The notes beneath the pieces are model-generated. The model saw only the letters and a list, made by a program, of their open reading frames with translations. It searched no databases and was not told the origin of the DNA. Below, in pieces: positions 1 through 6,390 of a DNA stretch of 55,932 nt. Both the position numbers and the translations under genes were made by a program. Position 1 is the first letter of the stretch; every line of letters starts with the position of its first letter. Source of the DNA: Halolacustris sp051744345 (GTDB lineage Bacteria > Actinomycetota > Humimicrobiia > Humimicrobiales > Humimicrobiaceae); contig JBNJCW010000004.1 of assembly GCA_051744345.1 (NCBI GenBank), positions 1-55,932 of the forward strand, given 5' to 3'.

Positions 1-209
1 GGGCACCCGGGATGCCTGTTTTAGTGTATACATCCAAGGATTAAAAATTACAGTAATGCATTTCTTGCCTATATTTTATTGCCGGCTGCCATATTCCCTT
101 AGTAAGGTTTTTAGTACCTTGTGCGTTTAGGTTGTTTTTAAAAATTTAAGCATAAAAAGGTGTAATAAAAACCGGCCTTTATGAATTTAAACAAAAAAAG
201 AAAAGATAT

Positions 210-490
210 TACAGCAGAGGGCTCATTACAGGGTATCCTGTGGTCCAAAGGTATAAATAAGACTCCGGAAGGATAAAATCCATATTATTAACCAGGTCCT
301 GGCTTACGGAGATATGGGGTAAATAAAATGGCTGCTTAATGCGTACTACATCCAGGAGAGGTAAAAAGAAGTTTTTTTAAATCATACCAGTCCTGTTTAT
401 ACGCAGCCGGTCTTTTACTCTATCAAAAATATAATCTTAGCCTTAAAAGCAAAGGATGTTGATGAAAAAAAATATATCAAAGCTATGCCT
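210..490 (+). pseudogene. Decayed upstream partner of an AbiEii-type cassette
   Basis: No intact frame remains. Plus-strand codons spell ILWSKGINK at about 235-261. After a one-base frame change they spell HIINQVLAYGD at about 281-313. Stops follow at 320-322 and 362-364, with KWLL, KEVFL and NIILALK between and after them. This order of short motifs matches, from memory, the small helical protein (DUF6922-like) often encoded just upstream of AbiEii/AbiGii-type nucleotidyltransferases. The next gene is exactly such a protein and is also broken. The family name is recalled, not searched. I see no usable start codon or ribosome-binding site, so this is most likely a dead remnant. Confidence 0.45.
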
Positions 491-790
491 GGATCTTCTG
501 AAGCCGCAGGAGAAAATTTTATTCAGACTTTCCCCAATTTTTGCCCGGAAAGGAATTTTAGCAGGGGGCACTTCTTTAATGCTTCAGCTTGGGCACCGGA
601 AATCTTTTGACCTTGACTTCTTTTTTTTATTTAATCCCCAAGCATTTCTTAAGGATGCTCTCAGGCATGTTCGGGTCAGATACGCATCAAGGTATTGGCG
701 GATAATTCAGATGAACCTACAGTCAATATATATGAAGAAAATAAGGTCACTTTTATTTTAAAAAAATGGTTTTCCTTTAAAAAAAAATAA
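456..790 (+). pseudogene. Truncated, frameshifted nucleotidyltransferase (AbiEii/AbiGii toxin family)
   Basis: The first 60 or so residues look like the N-terminus of the AbiEii/AbiGii nucleotidyltransferase family: a KPQEKIL helix, then LAGGTSLMLQLGHR and SFDLDFF, which carry the GG(T/S) and D-x-D type active-site pattern. The frame at 456 breaks near 690. The natural continuation, beginning KVLADNSDEP, lies in another frame and stops at 788-790. Intact members are two to three times longer, so the C-terminal half is lost. Fragments such as YFEEIDDF near 850 may be remains of it. The best start is the ATG at 462, since M-L-M-K offers two starts. In intact systems this toxin works with an upstream partner; here both are broken, so no function is expected. 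Confidence 0.7.
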
Positions 791-1030
791 CTGATGCAAG
801 GAAAAAGTTTAAAGGATAATTTTCATAAAAACTGTTTTTATCCCAGCTTATACTTTGAAGAAATAGATGATTTTACCATAGATTTTATAGAGGAGACCTA
901 CCCCTTAAAGAAGTCAGCGGTTACCTGGTAAGAGAAACAGAGCGCTATAAAGGGGAAAGGCTTAAAAGGCTGACAATACCCCGGATATCTTGGAAAAAAA
1001 TAATTTCGGGATGTTTTACAATTTATTATG
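791..1030 (+). other. Gene-free degenerate stretch
   Basis: No intact coding frame is visible. Short open pieces in different frames (for example YFEEIDDFTIDFIEETYP near 851 and GYLVRETERYKGERLKRL near 925) suggest continued decay of the nucleotidyltransferase gene or a neighbour. I could not assign these pieces to a family. Confidence 0.4.
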
Positions 1031-1033
1031 TTA

Positions 1034-1062
1034 TTGACATCTATATGTAATTAACATATAGT
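1034..1062 (+). promoter_or_regulatory. Sigma-70-type promoter of the permease/PadR operon
   Basis: TTGACA at 1034-1039, a 17-base spacer, and TATAGT at 1057-1062. Transcription should start near 1069, leaving a leader of about 20 bases before the ATG at 1092. The spacer and the first five bases of the -10 box are covered by a perfect inverted repeat (next entry). Confidence 0.7.
1041..1061. promoter_or_regulatory. Perfect inverted repeat, candidate PadR operator
   Basis: CTATATGT, five bases, then ACATATAG: both arms match over 8 bp. PadR-family repressors commonly bind ATGT/ACAT dyads, and a padR gene ends this operon, so autorepression is a reasonable inference. The repeat sits between -35 and -10, where a bound repressor would block RNA polymerase. 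I saw no second copy elsewhere in the window. Confidence 0.6.
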
Positions 1063-1091
1063 AAGTAAAAATTATTTTAGTTAAAAAATAA

Positions 1092-1589
1092 ATGGGCTTT
1101 TTTAACCGGTACCTGACAGCTATAATAATAAATTCCATTGCCGTAGGATGGCTGACGTTCTCCCTTATAAAGGATAGACCAAAGAGCAGGCAATCCTTGA
1201 AAATAGCCATAAGAACCTTTGTAAAGATACTGCCCCTCATAGTAATAATCATAGTATTTATCGGATTTCTGCTGGGATTCTTTCCTCCGGAACTTATCTC
1301 CAGGGTTATAGGGGAACAGGCCGGCTTCCGGGGAGTAATGGTTATCGCCGCCCTTGGTTCTGTCCTGTTTATACCTGCCCTTATATCCTTTCCCCTGGCA
1401 GCCTCCCTTTTGGATGGAGGGGCTTCGGTGATGGCGGTTGCCGCCTTTATAGCTACCCTGACCATGGTGGGGGCGGTAACCCTGCCTCTGGAGCTGAGGG
1501 AGCTGGGTAAAAAGATGACTGTTTTAAGGAATTTATTCAGTTTTATGTTTGCGTTAATAATTGCTTTTTTGATGGGAGTTATACTGTGA
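1092..1589 (+). CDS. Permease half-protein (DUF318/YraQ-like), first of two
   Basis: An integral membrane protein of 165 residues with about four hydrophobic helices (roughly residues 8-26, 44-65, 80-104 and 112-135, plus a C-terminal one near 145-163). The segments ELISRVIGEQAGFRGV and FIPALISFPLAASLL fit one half of the predicted permease family DUF318 (YraQ/ArsP-like), whose usual members carry both halves in one chain of 300 or more residues. The other half is the next gene, whose start overlaps this stop by 4 bases (ATGA), so the two should be made together and pair in the membrane. Some relatives export organoarsenicals; the substrate here cannot be read from sequence. No strong ribosome-binding site precedes the ATG. 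Confidence 0.75.
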   Translation: MGFFNRYLTAIIINSIAVGWLTFSLIKDRPKSRQSLKIAIRTFVKILPLIVIIIVFIGFLLGFFPPELISRVIGEQAGFRGVMVIAALGSVLFIPALISFPLAASLLDGGASVMAVAAFIATLTMVGAVTLPLELRELGKKMTVLRNLFSFMFALIIAFLMGVIL

Positions 1590-2158
1590 AAGATTTAAAA
1601 GACATGGCCGGCCAAAAAGAAAAGCAGAAAAAAAGCTCCAAAAGGGACTATATTGCTATGGCGGCAGTGGTGGCGTTAGCTGTGGTTGTGCTGTTGGTTT
1701 TTCCAGAGAAATCCGGGCCGGTAATGGAAGTTTCAAAAAATTATTTGATTGAGCTGGCCCTCATCCTTCCTGCGGTTATGGTAATAATAGGGCTTTTTTC
1801 TGTATGGGTGCCTCAAGAGGCGGTAGTAAAATATATGGGCAAAACCTCGGGGATAAAGGGTATTTTCCTTTCCATAGGGCTGGGCATGCTTCCCACCGGT
1901 CCGCTGTATATCGCTTTTCCCATGGCTGCAGCTCTGCTCAGGAAAGGGGCAAAAAAATCAAACATAATAATATTTGTATCCGCCTGGGCATGTATAAAAC
2001 TGCCCCAGGAACTAATTGAAATACAATTTTTGGGAATAGAATTTACTCTTCTTAGGCTAACCCTTACCATTGTATTTGTGATTATAATGAGCATAGTGAT
2101 TGAAAAGCTGATTGAATTTACTGATAGAAAAGAGATTAAGGCGGATAAGAATTCTTGA
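1586..2158 (+). CDS. Permease half-protein (DUF318/YraQ-like), second of two
   Basis: A 190-residue membrane protein with a charged, Lys-rich cytoplasmic N-terminus (residues 1-20) followed by about four or five helices. EAVVKYMGKTSGIKGIFLS and GMLPTGPLYIAFPMAAALL mirror the corresponding segments of the preceding half-permease: the same amphipathic ISRVIGE/VKYMGK element, then a Pro/Gly-rich helix pair. The two are therefore the inverted-repeat halves of one transporter encoded separately. Translation is coupled to the upstream gene through the ATGA overlap. The sequence shows no obvious metal-binding Cys or His cluster in the membrane part. Substrate unknown; a metal or metalloid is suggested only by the Cys-rich proteins later in the operon. 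Confidence 0.75.
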   Translation: MKDLKDMAGQKEKQKKSSKRDYIAMAAVVALAVVVLLVFPEKSGPVMEVSKNYLIELALILPAVMVIIGLFSVWVPQEAVVKYMGKTSGIKGIFLSIGLGMLPTGPLYIAFPMAAALLRKGAKKSNIIIFVSAWACIKLPQELIEIQFLGIEFTLLRLTLTIVFVIIMSIVIEKLIEFTDRKEIKADKNS

Positions 2159-2170
2159 CATATTCAGAGC

Positions 2171-2187
2171 GGCAGGCTTGTTCTGCC
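2171..2187 (+). terminator. Weak hairpin between permease and cupin genes
   Basis: GGCAG, a 7-base loop, then CTGCC, followed by a T-rich run (agtatattttta). The 5-bp stem is short, so at most this is a partial terminator or attenuator that lowers expression of the downstream cupin and regulator genes. Confidence 0.25.
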
Positions 2188-2228
2188 AGTATATTTTTAT
2201 CGTTTAAGCTAAAACGGAGGGCGGGCAT

Positions 2229-2534
2229 ATGAAAGTAGTTGATTTATACAAAATAGAATCTTTTCCCTACGGGGAAAGGGGAAAGAATGTGTTCTATAAA
2301 GCAGAGGAATTTAAGATAAGGATAATAAGTTTATCTGCCGGCCAGAGCATACCGGAATGCACCATGGCTTCCTATGTTGTTTTTGTGGTTCTGGAAGGTG
2401 AGGCTGTGGTTACGGTTAATGGTAAGAAGGCAGACATAAGCAGAGGAAAATGCCTAATCAGTGAGCCGGCAACCCTCTCCCTGGAAACCGAGACCGGGGT
2501 AAGGATTATGGGCCTGCAGATCAATAAAGAATAA
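2229..2534 (+). CDS. Small cupin-fold protein
   Basis: A single-domain cupin of 101 residues. The SIPECTMASYVVFVVLEGEAVVTVNGKK region fits the cupin beta-barrel, with the usual His metal ligands replaced (PECTMASYV), then the second motif SRGKCLISEPATLSLE. With the canonical HxH ligands absent it may bind a different ligand, or use the two Cys residues (about 46 and 79). A good ribosome-binding site (GGAGGG) lies 6 bases before the ATG. It sits between the split permease and the Cys-rich small protein, so a sensory or metal-handling role in the same response is likely but unproven. Enzymatic activity cannot be claimed. Confidence 0.65.
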   Translation: MKVVDLYKIESFPYGERGKNVFYKAEEFKIRIISLSAGQSIPECTMASYVVFVVLEGEAVVTVNGKKADISRGKCLISEPATLSLETETGVRIMGLQINKE

Positions 2535-2554
2535 TATTGGAAGGAGGTAATATT

Positions 2555-2752
2555 ATGTGTAATACAGAAACGGTTTCTAATTCAGGATGCTGCTGCCAGC
2601 CTGGTGACATGCACCGGGGCCACGGGCACAACTTGGGCCCAAAACCCCATTTTCCGAGCAAGGATGAGCAGTTAGACATGCTAAAAAGATATAAGCAGAA
2701 GCTAAAAAAGGAACTGGGCGAGGTAGAAGAGAAGATAAAGGATCTGGAGTAG
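2555..2752 (+). CDS. Cys/His-rich small protein with coiled-coil tail (DUF5320-like)
   Basis: 65 residues. I chose the ATG at 2555 because GGAGGT lies just upstream; the frame also opens at 2537. The N-terminus begins MCN and contains CCCQPGDMHRGHGH, a dense Cys/His cluster suited to binding a soft or transition metal. Residues 35-65 form a charged heptad-like helix (KRYKQKLKKELGEVEEKIKDLE here split by charge), as in DUF5320-type small proteins, where this helix is thought to dimerise. It ends four bases before the padR start. The N-terminus resembles that of the PadR protein (MCD...CSCHSG), suggesting that both sense or share the same ion. Confidence 0.65.
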   Translation: MCNTETVSNSGCCCQPGDMHRGHGHNLGPKPHFPSKDEQLDMLKRYKQKLKKELGEVEEKIKDLE

Positions 2753-2756
2753 GCTG

Positions 2757-3140
2757 ATGATGTGTGACAGCGACACAGGCAATTCCAAATGTTCATGCCA
2801 CAGCGGCAGAATGGGCAGGTTTTTAATCCCTGCCCTGCTGCTGCTTCTGGCTGAAAAGCCTTCCCATGGCTACGAGCTTAGTGAAAGGTACTCTGAGCTG
2901 GGCTTTACTGAAGCCGAGTCTGATCCGGGAGCGATATACAGGAACCTTAGGCTCCTGGAAAAAGAAGGATTCATAAAGGCAAGGTGGGAAACCAAAGGAC
3001 AGGGCCCTGCCAAAAAGGTTTACTCTATAACCGCAGAGGGAACCGAGCTTCTTTCCAGCTGGGCCAGAGAGATAGGAGGAAGAAAAAATATACTGGAGTC
3101 TTTTTTAGAGAGGTTTAAAAAATTGAAAATAGAGCTGTGA
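2757..3140 (+). CDS. PadR-family transcriptional regulator with Cys-rich N-terminus
   Basis: 127 residues. Residues 1-18 carry C3, C12, C14 and H15 (CSCHSG). Residues 22-95 form the PadR winged helix: LIPALLLLLAEKPSHGYEL, then the ESDPGAIYRNLRLLEKEGF recognition helix region and the wing around KVYSITAEGTELLSSW. The C-terminal helix (97-127) would dimerise. PadR proteins usually repress their own operon. Here the operon promoter holds a perfect ATGT/ACAT dyad, and the added Cys cluster makes a metal-responsive repressor plausible. ATGATG gives two adjacent starts; GGAG precedes them. The gene ends the operon and is followed by a folded non-coding region. Confidence 0.8.
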   Translation: MMCDSDTGNSKCSCHSGRMGRFLIPALLLLLAEKPSHGYELSERYSELGFTEAESDPGAIYRNLRLLEKEGFIKARWETKGQGPAKKVYSITAEGTELLSSWAREIGGRKNILESFLERFKKLKIEL

Positions 3141-3145
3141 GCATG

Positions 3146-3281
3146 GATTCCTGCAGCATTTTTTATGCAGCAGGGATTTCCTACACTTTGTCCCCCATGC
3201 CTTAAATCCAGCCTACTGGTAAAAGGCGGGTTTAAGAAACTGCATCTGATAACATCCCGGGCTAAAAATAGCCTGTTATCC
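3146..3281. repeat. Three consecutive stem-loops in non-coding DNA
   Basis: Stem 1 (3146-3178): GATTCCTGC pairs with GCAGGGATT (G-T pairs included), an A-A mismatch, then GCAT/ATGC with a T5 loop. Stem 2 (3201-3236): CTTAAATCC pairs with GGGTTTAAG, a one-base bulge, then GCCT/AGGC. Stem 3 (3249-3281 region): GATAACA pairs with TGTTATC and, across a bulge, GGCTA with TAGCC around an AAAA loop. None is followed by a clear T-run, so this is not a plain terminator. It could be a palindromic repeat element, an mRNA-stabilising 3' end or a small RNA. Confidence 0.5.
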
Positions 3282-3306
3282 GGGGTGCCCAACATTTGAT
3301 TTAAGC

Positions 3307-3334
3307 TTTACATTTATTTGCACTTATATATACT
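3307..3334 (+). promoter_or_regulatory. Candidate promoter of the iorAB operon
   Basis: TTTACA at 3307-3312, 16 bases, TATACT at 3329-3334, in a very AT-rich stretch. The start point would be near 3341, giving a leader of just under 50 bases before the TTG start of iorA. Confidence 0.55.
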
Positions 3335-3388
3335 ATATTACTTAATAACTTAAATTACATATATTTTACCTATACTAAAGGATACACA

Positions 3389-5152
3389 TTGAAACCTGAG
3401 AGCGAACTCCTTACTGGAAATGAAGCTATTGCCAGAGGTGCATGGGAAGCAGGGGTAAAGGTAGCCACCGCCTATCCGGGCACGCCTTCTACAGAGATTT
3501 TGGAAAACATATCTGTTTATGGGGAAATCTATGCCCAGTGGTCGGTTAATGAAAAGGTTGCCCTGGAGGTTGCATCAGGAGCAAGTATTGAGGGAGTGAG
3601 GTCCCTGGCGGCTATGAAGCATGTGGGCTTAAATGTTGCCGCAGACCCTTTTATGACCCTGGCTTATACCGGGGTAGGAGGAGGGCTGGTATTGGTTTTT
3701 GCTGATGACCCGGATATGCACAGTTCCCAGAATGAACAGGATAACCGCTATTATGCCAAGATGGCAAAGGTTCCCATGCTGGAGCCTTCAGACAGCCAGG
3801 AAGCCAAAGACTTTACAAAAGCAGCCTTTGATATAAGCGAGAAGTATGACTGCCCGGTCCTTGTAAAAAGCACTACCAGGATTTCACATTCGAGGTCCCT
3901 GGTAAGCCTTGGGCAAAGGGTGGAGAGAAAGAAGCCGGAATATGAAAAGGACTGCCGCAAATATGTAATGATACCTGCCCACGGGAGGCTAAGGCATCAG
4001 GTTCTGCTCAAGAGATGGGAAAAGCTTACCAGTTATGTTAACCGGAGCGGCTTAAACTATATCTACTCTCCTAAAAACAGGGAGCCTGGTGATGTGGGCA
4101 TAATTACCAGCGGCATAAGTTATCAGTATGCAAGGGAGGTTTTTAGCGGATACCAGATATTAAAACTGGCTTTAACCAGCCCCCTGCCGGAGGAAGTTAT
4201 TGCTAAATTTGCCCGGGGCAAAAAACTTTTACTCATAGTAGAGGAACTGGAGCCCTTTCTGGAAGAGGGGATAAAGTCATTGGGCCTGGGAGCAGAGGTG
4301 GCAGGGAAACAATATTTTCCCCAGTACGGAGAACTATCCCTGGCAACCTTAAAAGAGGTAAAAAGAAAGCTTTTCGGGAGCAGGGAACCTGCAAGATCCG
4401 GGCAAGGCCCGGTTAATGTAGCTCCCAGGCCCCCGGTGCTCTGTGCGGGGTGTTCGCACAGGCCTGTTTTTCATGTGCTTAAGAAACTGAAGCTGAGGGT
4501 TATGGGGGATATAGGGTGTTACACCCTTTCAGTGCTGCCGCCCCTCAGTTCCATGGATACCTGCTTATGCATGGGTGCGGGGGTAGGCCAGGCACTGGGC
4601 ATGGAAAAAGCCAACCCCGGGCTTAAAGGCAAGCTGGTATCGGTTATAGGCGATTCTACTTTTTTCCATTCCGGCATAACTTCCCTTATAGATAATGTTT
4701 ATAATAAGGGAAGCAATGTAATAATAATACTGGATAACAGGATAACCGCTATGACCGGCCACCAGGCCCATCCGGGGATGGGAAAGACACTGAAAGGAGA
4801 AGATGCAGGTATTATCTGGCCTGAAGAGATTGCCCGGGCAGTGGGAGCAGCCAGTGTACAGGTGGTGGATTCTTATGATATGAAGGGGTTTGAAGATGTT
4901 TTAAAAAAGGAGCTGTCCAGAGAAGAGGTTTCGGTTATAGTGGCCAGGCAGGAGTGTGTGCTGTTGAATAAAAACAGGGGACAGGCAACTTTTTATATCG
5001 ACCCCGATGCATGCAATGCCTGCGGCGCCTGCCTGAAATTTGGCTGTCCTGCCATACAGTACAGGGATAAAACATACATTATAGACAAGCTGTTATGCAC
5101 TTCCTGCGGGGTTTGTGTCCAGTTGTGTAAATTTGATGCCATAAAAGAGTAA
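3389..5152 (+). CDS. iorA: Indolepyruvate:ferredoxin oxidoreductase, alpha subunit
   Basis: 587 residues, the usual length. IorA with IorB oxidatively decarboxylates aryl pyruvates to aryl-acetyl-CoA, passing electrons to ferredoxin; the reaction can run in reverse. The N-terminal pyrimidine-binding domain starts with LLTGNEAIARGAWEAGV and AYPGTPSTEI. LCAGCSHRPVF opens the thiamine-diphosphate domain, with GDIGCYTLSVLPPL and VIGDSTFFHSG binding the cofactor. Residues 540-585 hold two 4Fe-4S motifs (C542, C545, C548 and C552, then CTSCGVCVQLC). The start is TTG, with AAGG upstream. iorB follows after 12 bases, then an ACT protein, a symporter and two aryl-CoA ligases, which together make an arylacetate/aromatic amino acid module. 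Confidence 0.95.
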   Translation: MKPESELLTGNEAIARGAWEAGVKVATAYPGTPSTEILENISVYGEIYAQWSVNEKVALEVASGASIEGVRSLAAMKHVGLNVAADPFMTLAYTGVGGGLVLVFADDPDMHSSQNEQDNRYYAKMAKVPMLEPSDSQEAKDFTKAAFDISEKYDCPVLVKSTTRISHSRSLVSLGQRVERKKPEYEKDCRKYVMIPAHGRLRHQVLLKRWEKLTSYVNRSGLNYIYSPKNREPGDVGIITSGISYQYAREVFSGYQILKLALTSPLPEEVIAKFARGKKLLLIVEELEPFLEEGIKSLGLGAEVAGKQYFPQYGELSLATLKEVKRKLFGSREPARSGQGPVNVAPRPPVLCAGCSHRPVFHVLKKLKLRVMGDIGCYTLSVLPPLSSMDTCLCMGAGVGQALGMEKANPGLKGKLVSVIGDSTFFHSGITSLIDNVYNKGSNVIIILDNRITAMTGHQAHPGMGKTLKGEDAGIIWPEEIARAVGAASVQVVDSYDMKGFEDVLKKELSREEVSVIVARQECVLLNKNRGQATFYIDPDACNACGACLKFGCPAIQYRDKTYIIDKLLCTSCGVCVQLCKFDAIKE

Positions 5153-5164
5153 AGGATATTTTTT

Positions 5165-5800
5165 ATGGGAAAAGACAGCAGGGTTAACCATATGGAGAGG
5201 GCAAGGGAAAGGTGTTTTCGGCTTCTGGGAGAAGGAAACACGGTTTCGGTTATGTTTTGCGGCGTGGGAGGGCAGGGGATAATTTTGGCTTCCACTGTTT
5301 TGGCCAGGGCCGCCCAGCTGGGAGGTTTTGATGTAAAGGTCTCAGAGGTTCACGGCATGGCCCAGAGGGGAGGCAGCGTTGTTGGCAGTGTGAGGCTGGG
5401 CAGGAAAGTTTTTTCCCCTACCATAGACGAGGCTGACCTTATAGTAGCCCTGGAAAAGCTGGAAGCGGCAAGGCATATGGGGAAGCTTGTCCGCGGCGGT
5501 TTTCTGCTGGTAAATGATTATGAGATAGTGCCTGTCTCCATGTATGCAAAAAAAGAAGAATACCCCCGCAATATACTGTCAGATATCTCCAAAATTACTC
5601 CCAGCTACAAGGCAATAGAGGCCGGAAAGATTGCGGCCAAACTGGGCCAGCCCAGGGTCCTTAATACCGTACTTTTGGGTTTTCTTTCCAATTTCCTGCC
5701 TATAGATAAAAAATGCTGGATAAGCTCTATCAAACAAACCATACCTTCCAGCTCTGTAGGGATAAATATCCAGGCCTTTGAAAGGGGCCTAAAATATTAA
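5165..5800 (+). CDS. iorB: Indolepyruvate:ferredoxin oxidoreductase, beta subunit
   Basis: 211 residues, matching the gamma-type (POR_N/2-oxoacid:acceptor) domain. FCGVGGQGIILASTVLARAA gives the glycine-rich start of the domain, then SEVHGMAQRGGSVVGSVRLG, a hallmark of the family, and DLIVALEKLEAARH. It binds CoA/substrate together with IorA in the cytoplasm. The first 25 residues (HMERARERCFRLLGEG) are a helical extension; a start at the internal ATG near 5192 is possible, but AAGGA sits before 5165. Twelve bases separate it from iorA, and 20 from the ACT gene. Confidence 0.93.
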   Translation: MGKDSRVNHMERARERCFRLLGEGNTVSVMFCGVGGQGIILASTVLARAAQLGGFDVKVSEVHGMAQRGGSVVGSVRLGRKVFSPTIDEADLIVALEKLEAARHMGKLVRGGFLLVNDYEIVPVSMYAKKEEYPRNILSDISKITPSYKAIEAGKIAAKLGQPRVLNTVLLGFLSNFLPIDKKCWISSIKQTIPSSSVGINIQAFERGLKY

Positions 5801-5820
5801 TTTTAGCTTAGGAGGAAAAA

Positions 5821-6216
5821 ATGCCTGTAAAGCAAATAACTGTTTTTTTAGAAAACCAGACCGGCAGGCTTGCGGAAGTAGCCGGGATACTCAAAAGGCA
5901 GAATATCAACTTGCAGGGCTTTTCCACTACTGAAGCAAGGGACTACGGGATACTCAGGCTGGTAGTTTCTGATACCGAGAAAGCCAGAGAGAGCCTCAAA
6001 GACGCCGGTTTTACAACCCATGTTGCTGATGTAATCTGCGCTAAAGTAAAAGATGAGCCGGGAGAGCTGTTAAAGATACTGGAGCTTCTGGCCAGATCAA
6101 ACATAAATATTGACTATATTTATGTAATAGCCCAGACCAGGATAGTCTTAAGCGTTAAGGATTTGGAAAAGGCGGAGCAGGTTCTTGCAGATAACGGGGC
6201 TAAGCTTTGTACATAG
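5821..6216 (+). CDS. Tandem ACT-domain protein
   Basis: 131 residues made of two ACT domains: residues 3-65 (KQITVFLENQTGRLAEVAGIL, then LRLVVSDTEKARESL) and 70-128 (VICAKVKDEPGELLKILELL, then IVLSVKDLEKAEQVL). ACT domains bind amino acids and usually act as allosteric or regulatory modules. Stand-alone tandem ACT proteins commonly sit beside phenylacetate-CoA ligase and IorAB genes, as here, so this one probably senses an aromatic amino acid or aryl acid. A strong ribosome-binding site (AGGAGG) precedes the ATG. There is no catalytic domain and no DNA-binding helix, so it must act through a partner protein. Confidence 0.9.
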   Translation: MPVKQITVFLENQTGRLAEVAGILKRQNINLQGFSTTEARDYGILRLVVSDTEKARESLKDAGFTTHVADVICAKVKDEPGELLKILELLARSNINIDYIYVIAQTRIVLSVKDLEKAEQVLADNGAKLCT

Positions 6217-6259
6217 TTTTTAATAAAAACTTATAACTAAAAAAAGAAAGGGGGTTTAG

Positions 6260-6364
6260 ATGCTTGGACTGGGGTTTTGGACTTTTCTTGCGTACATCCT
6301 GTGCATAATAAGTACTGTAGTCTGTGTGGTCTACGGGGCCATAATGTGGAACAAGAACAAATAA
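6260..6364 (+). CDS. 34-residue single-helix symporter accessory protein
   Basis: A tiny frame preceded by a G-rich ribosome-binding site (AAAGGGGG). The product starts MLGLGFWTFLAYILCI, has one membrane helix (about residues 4-29) and a basic end, MWNKNK. It matches the class of small accessory proteins encoded directly upstream of some sodium:solute symporters, which are thought to stabilise the transporter or complete it as an extra helix. The symporter gene begins 26 bases later, so co-translation and membrane partnership are likely. A gene this short is easily missed. Confidence 0.75.
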   Translation: MLGLGFWTFLAYILCIISTVVCVVYGAIMWNKNK

Positions 6365-6390
6365 AAAAATGATTGGAGAAAGGAGGGAAA

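Noticed and set aside
1..3291. Possible inverted terminal repeats of a mobile element: GGGCACCC at the window start and its reverse complement near 3284
   Set aside because: The match extends only over short, gapped pieces, no transposase is encoded between them, and one end is cut by the window.
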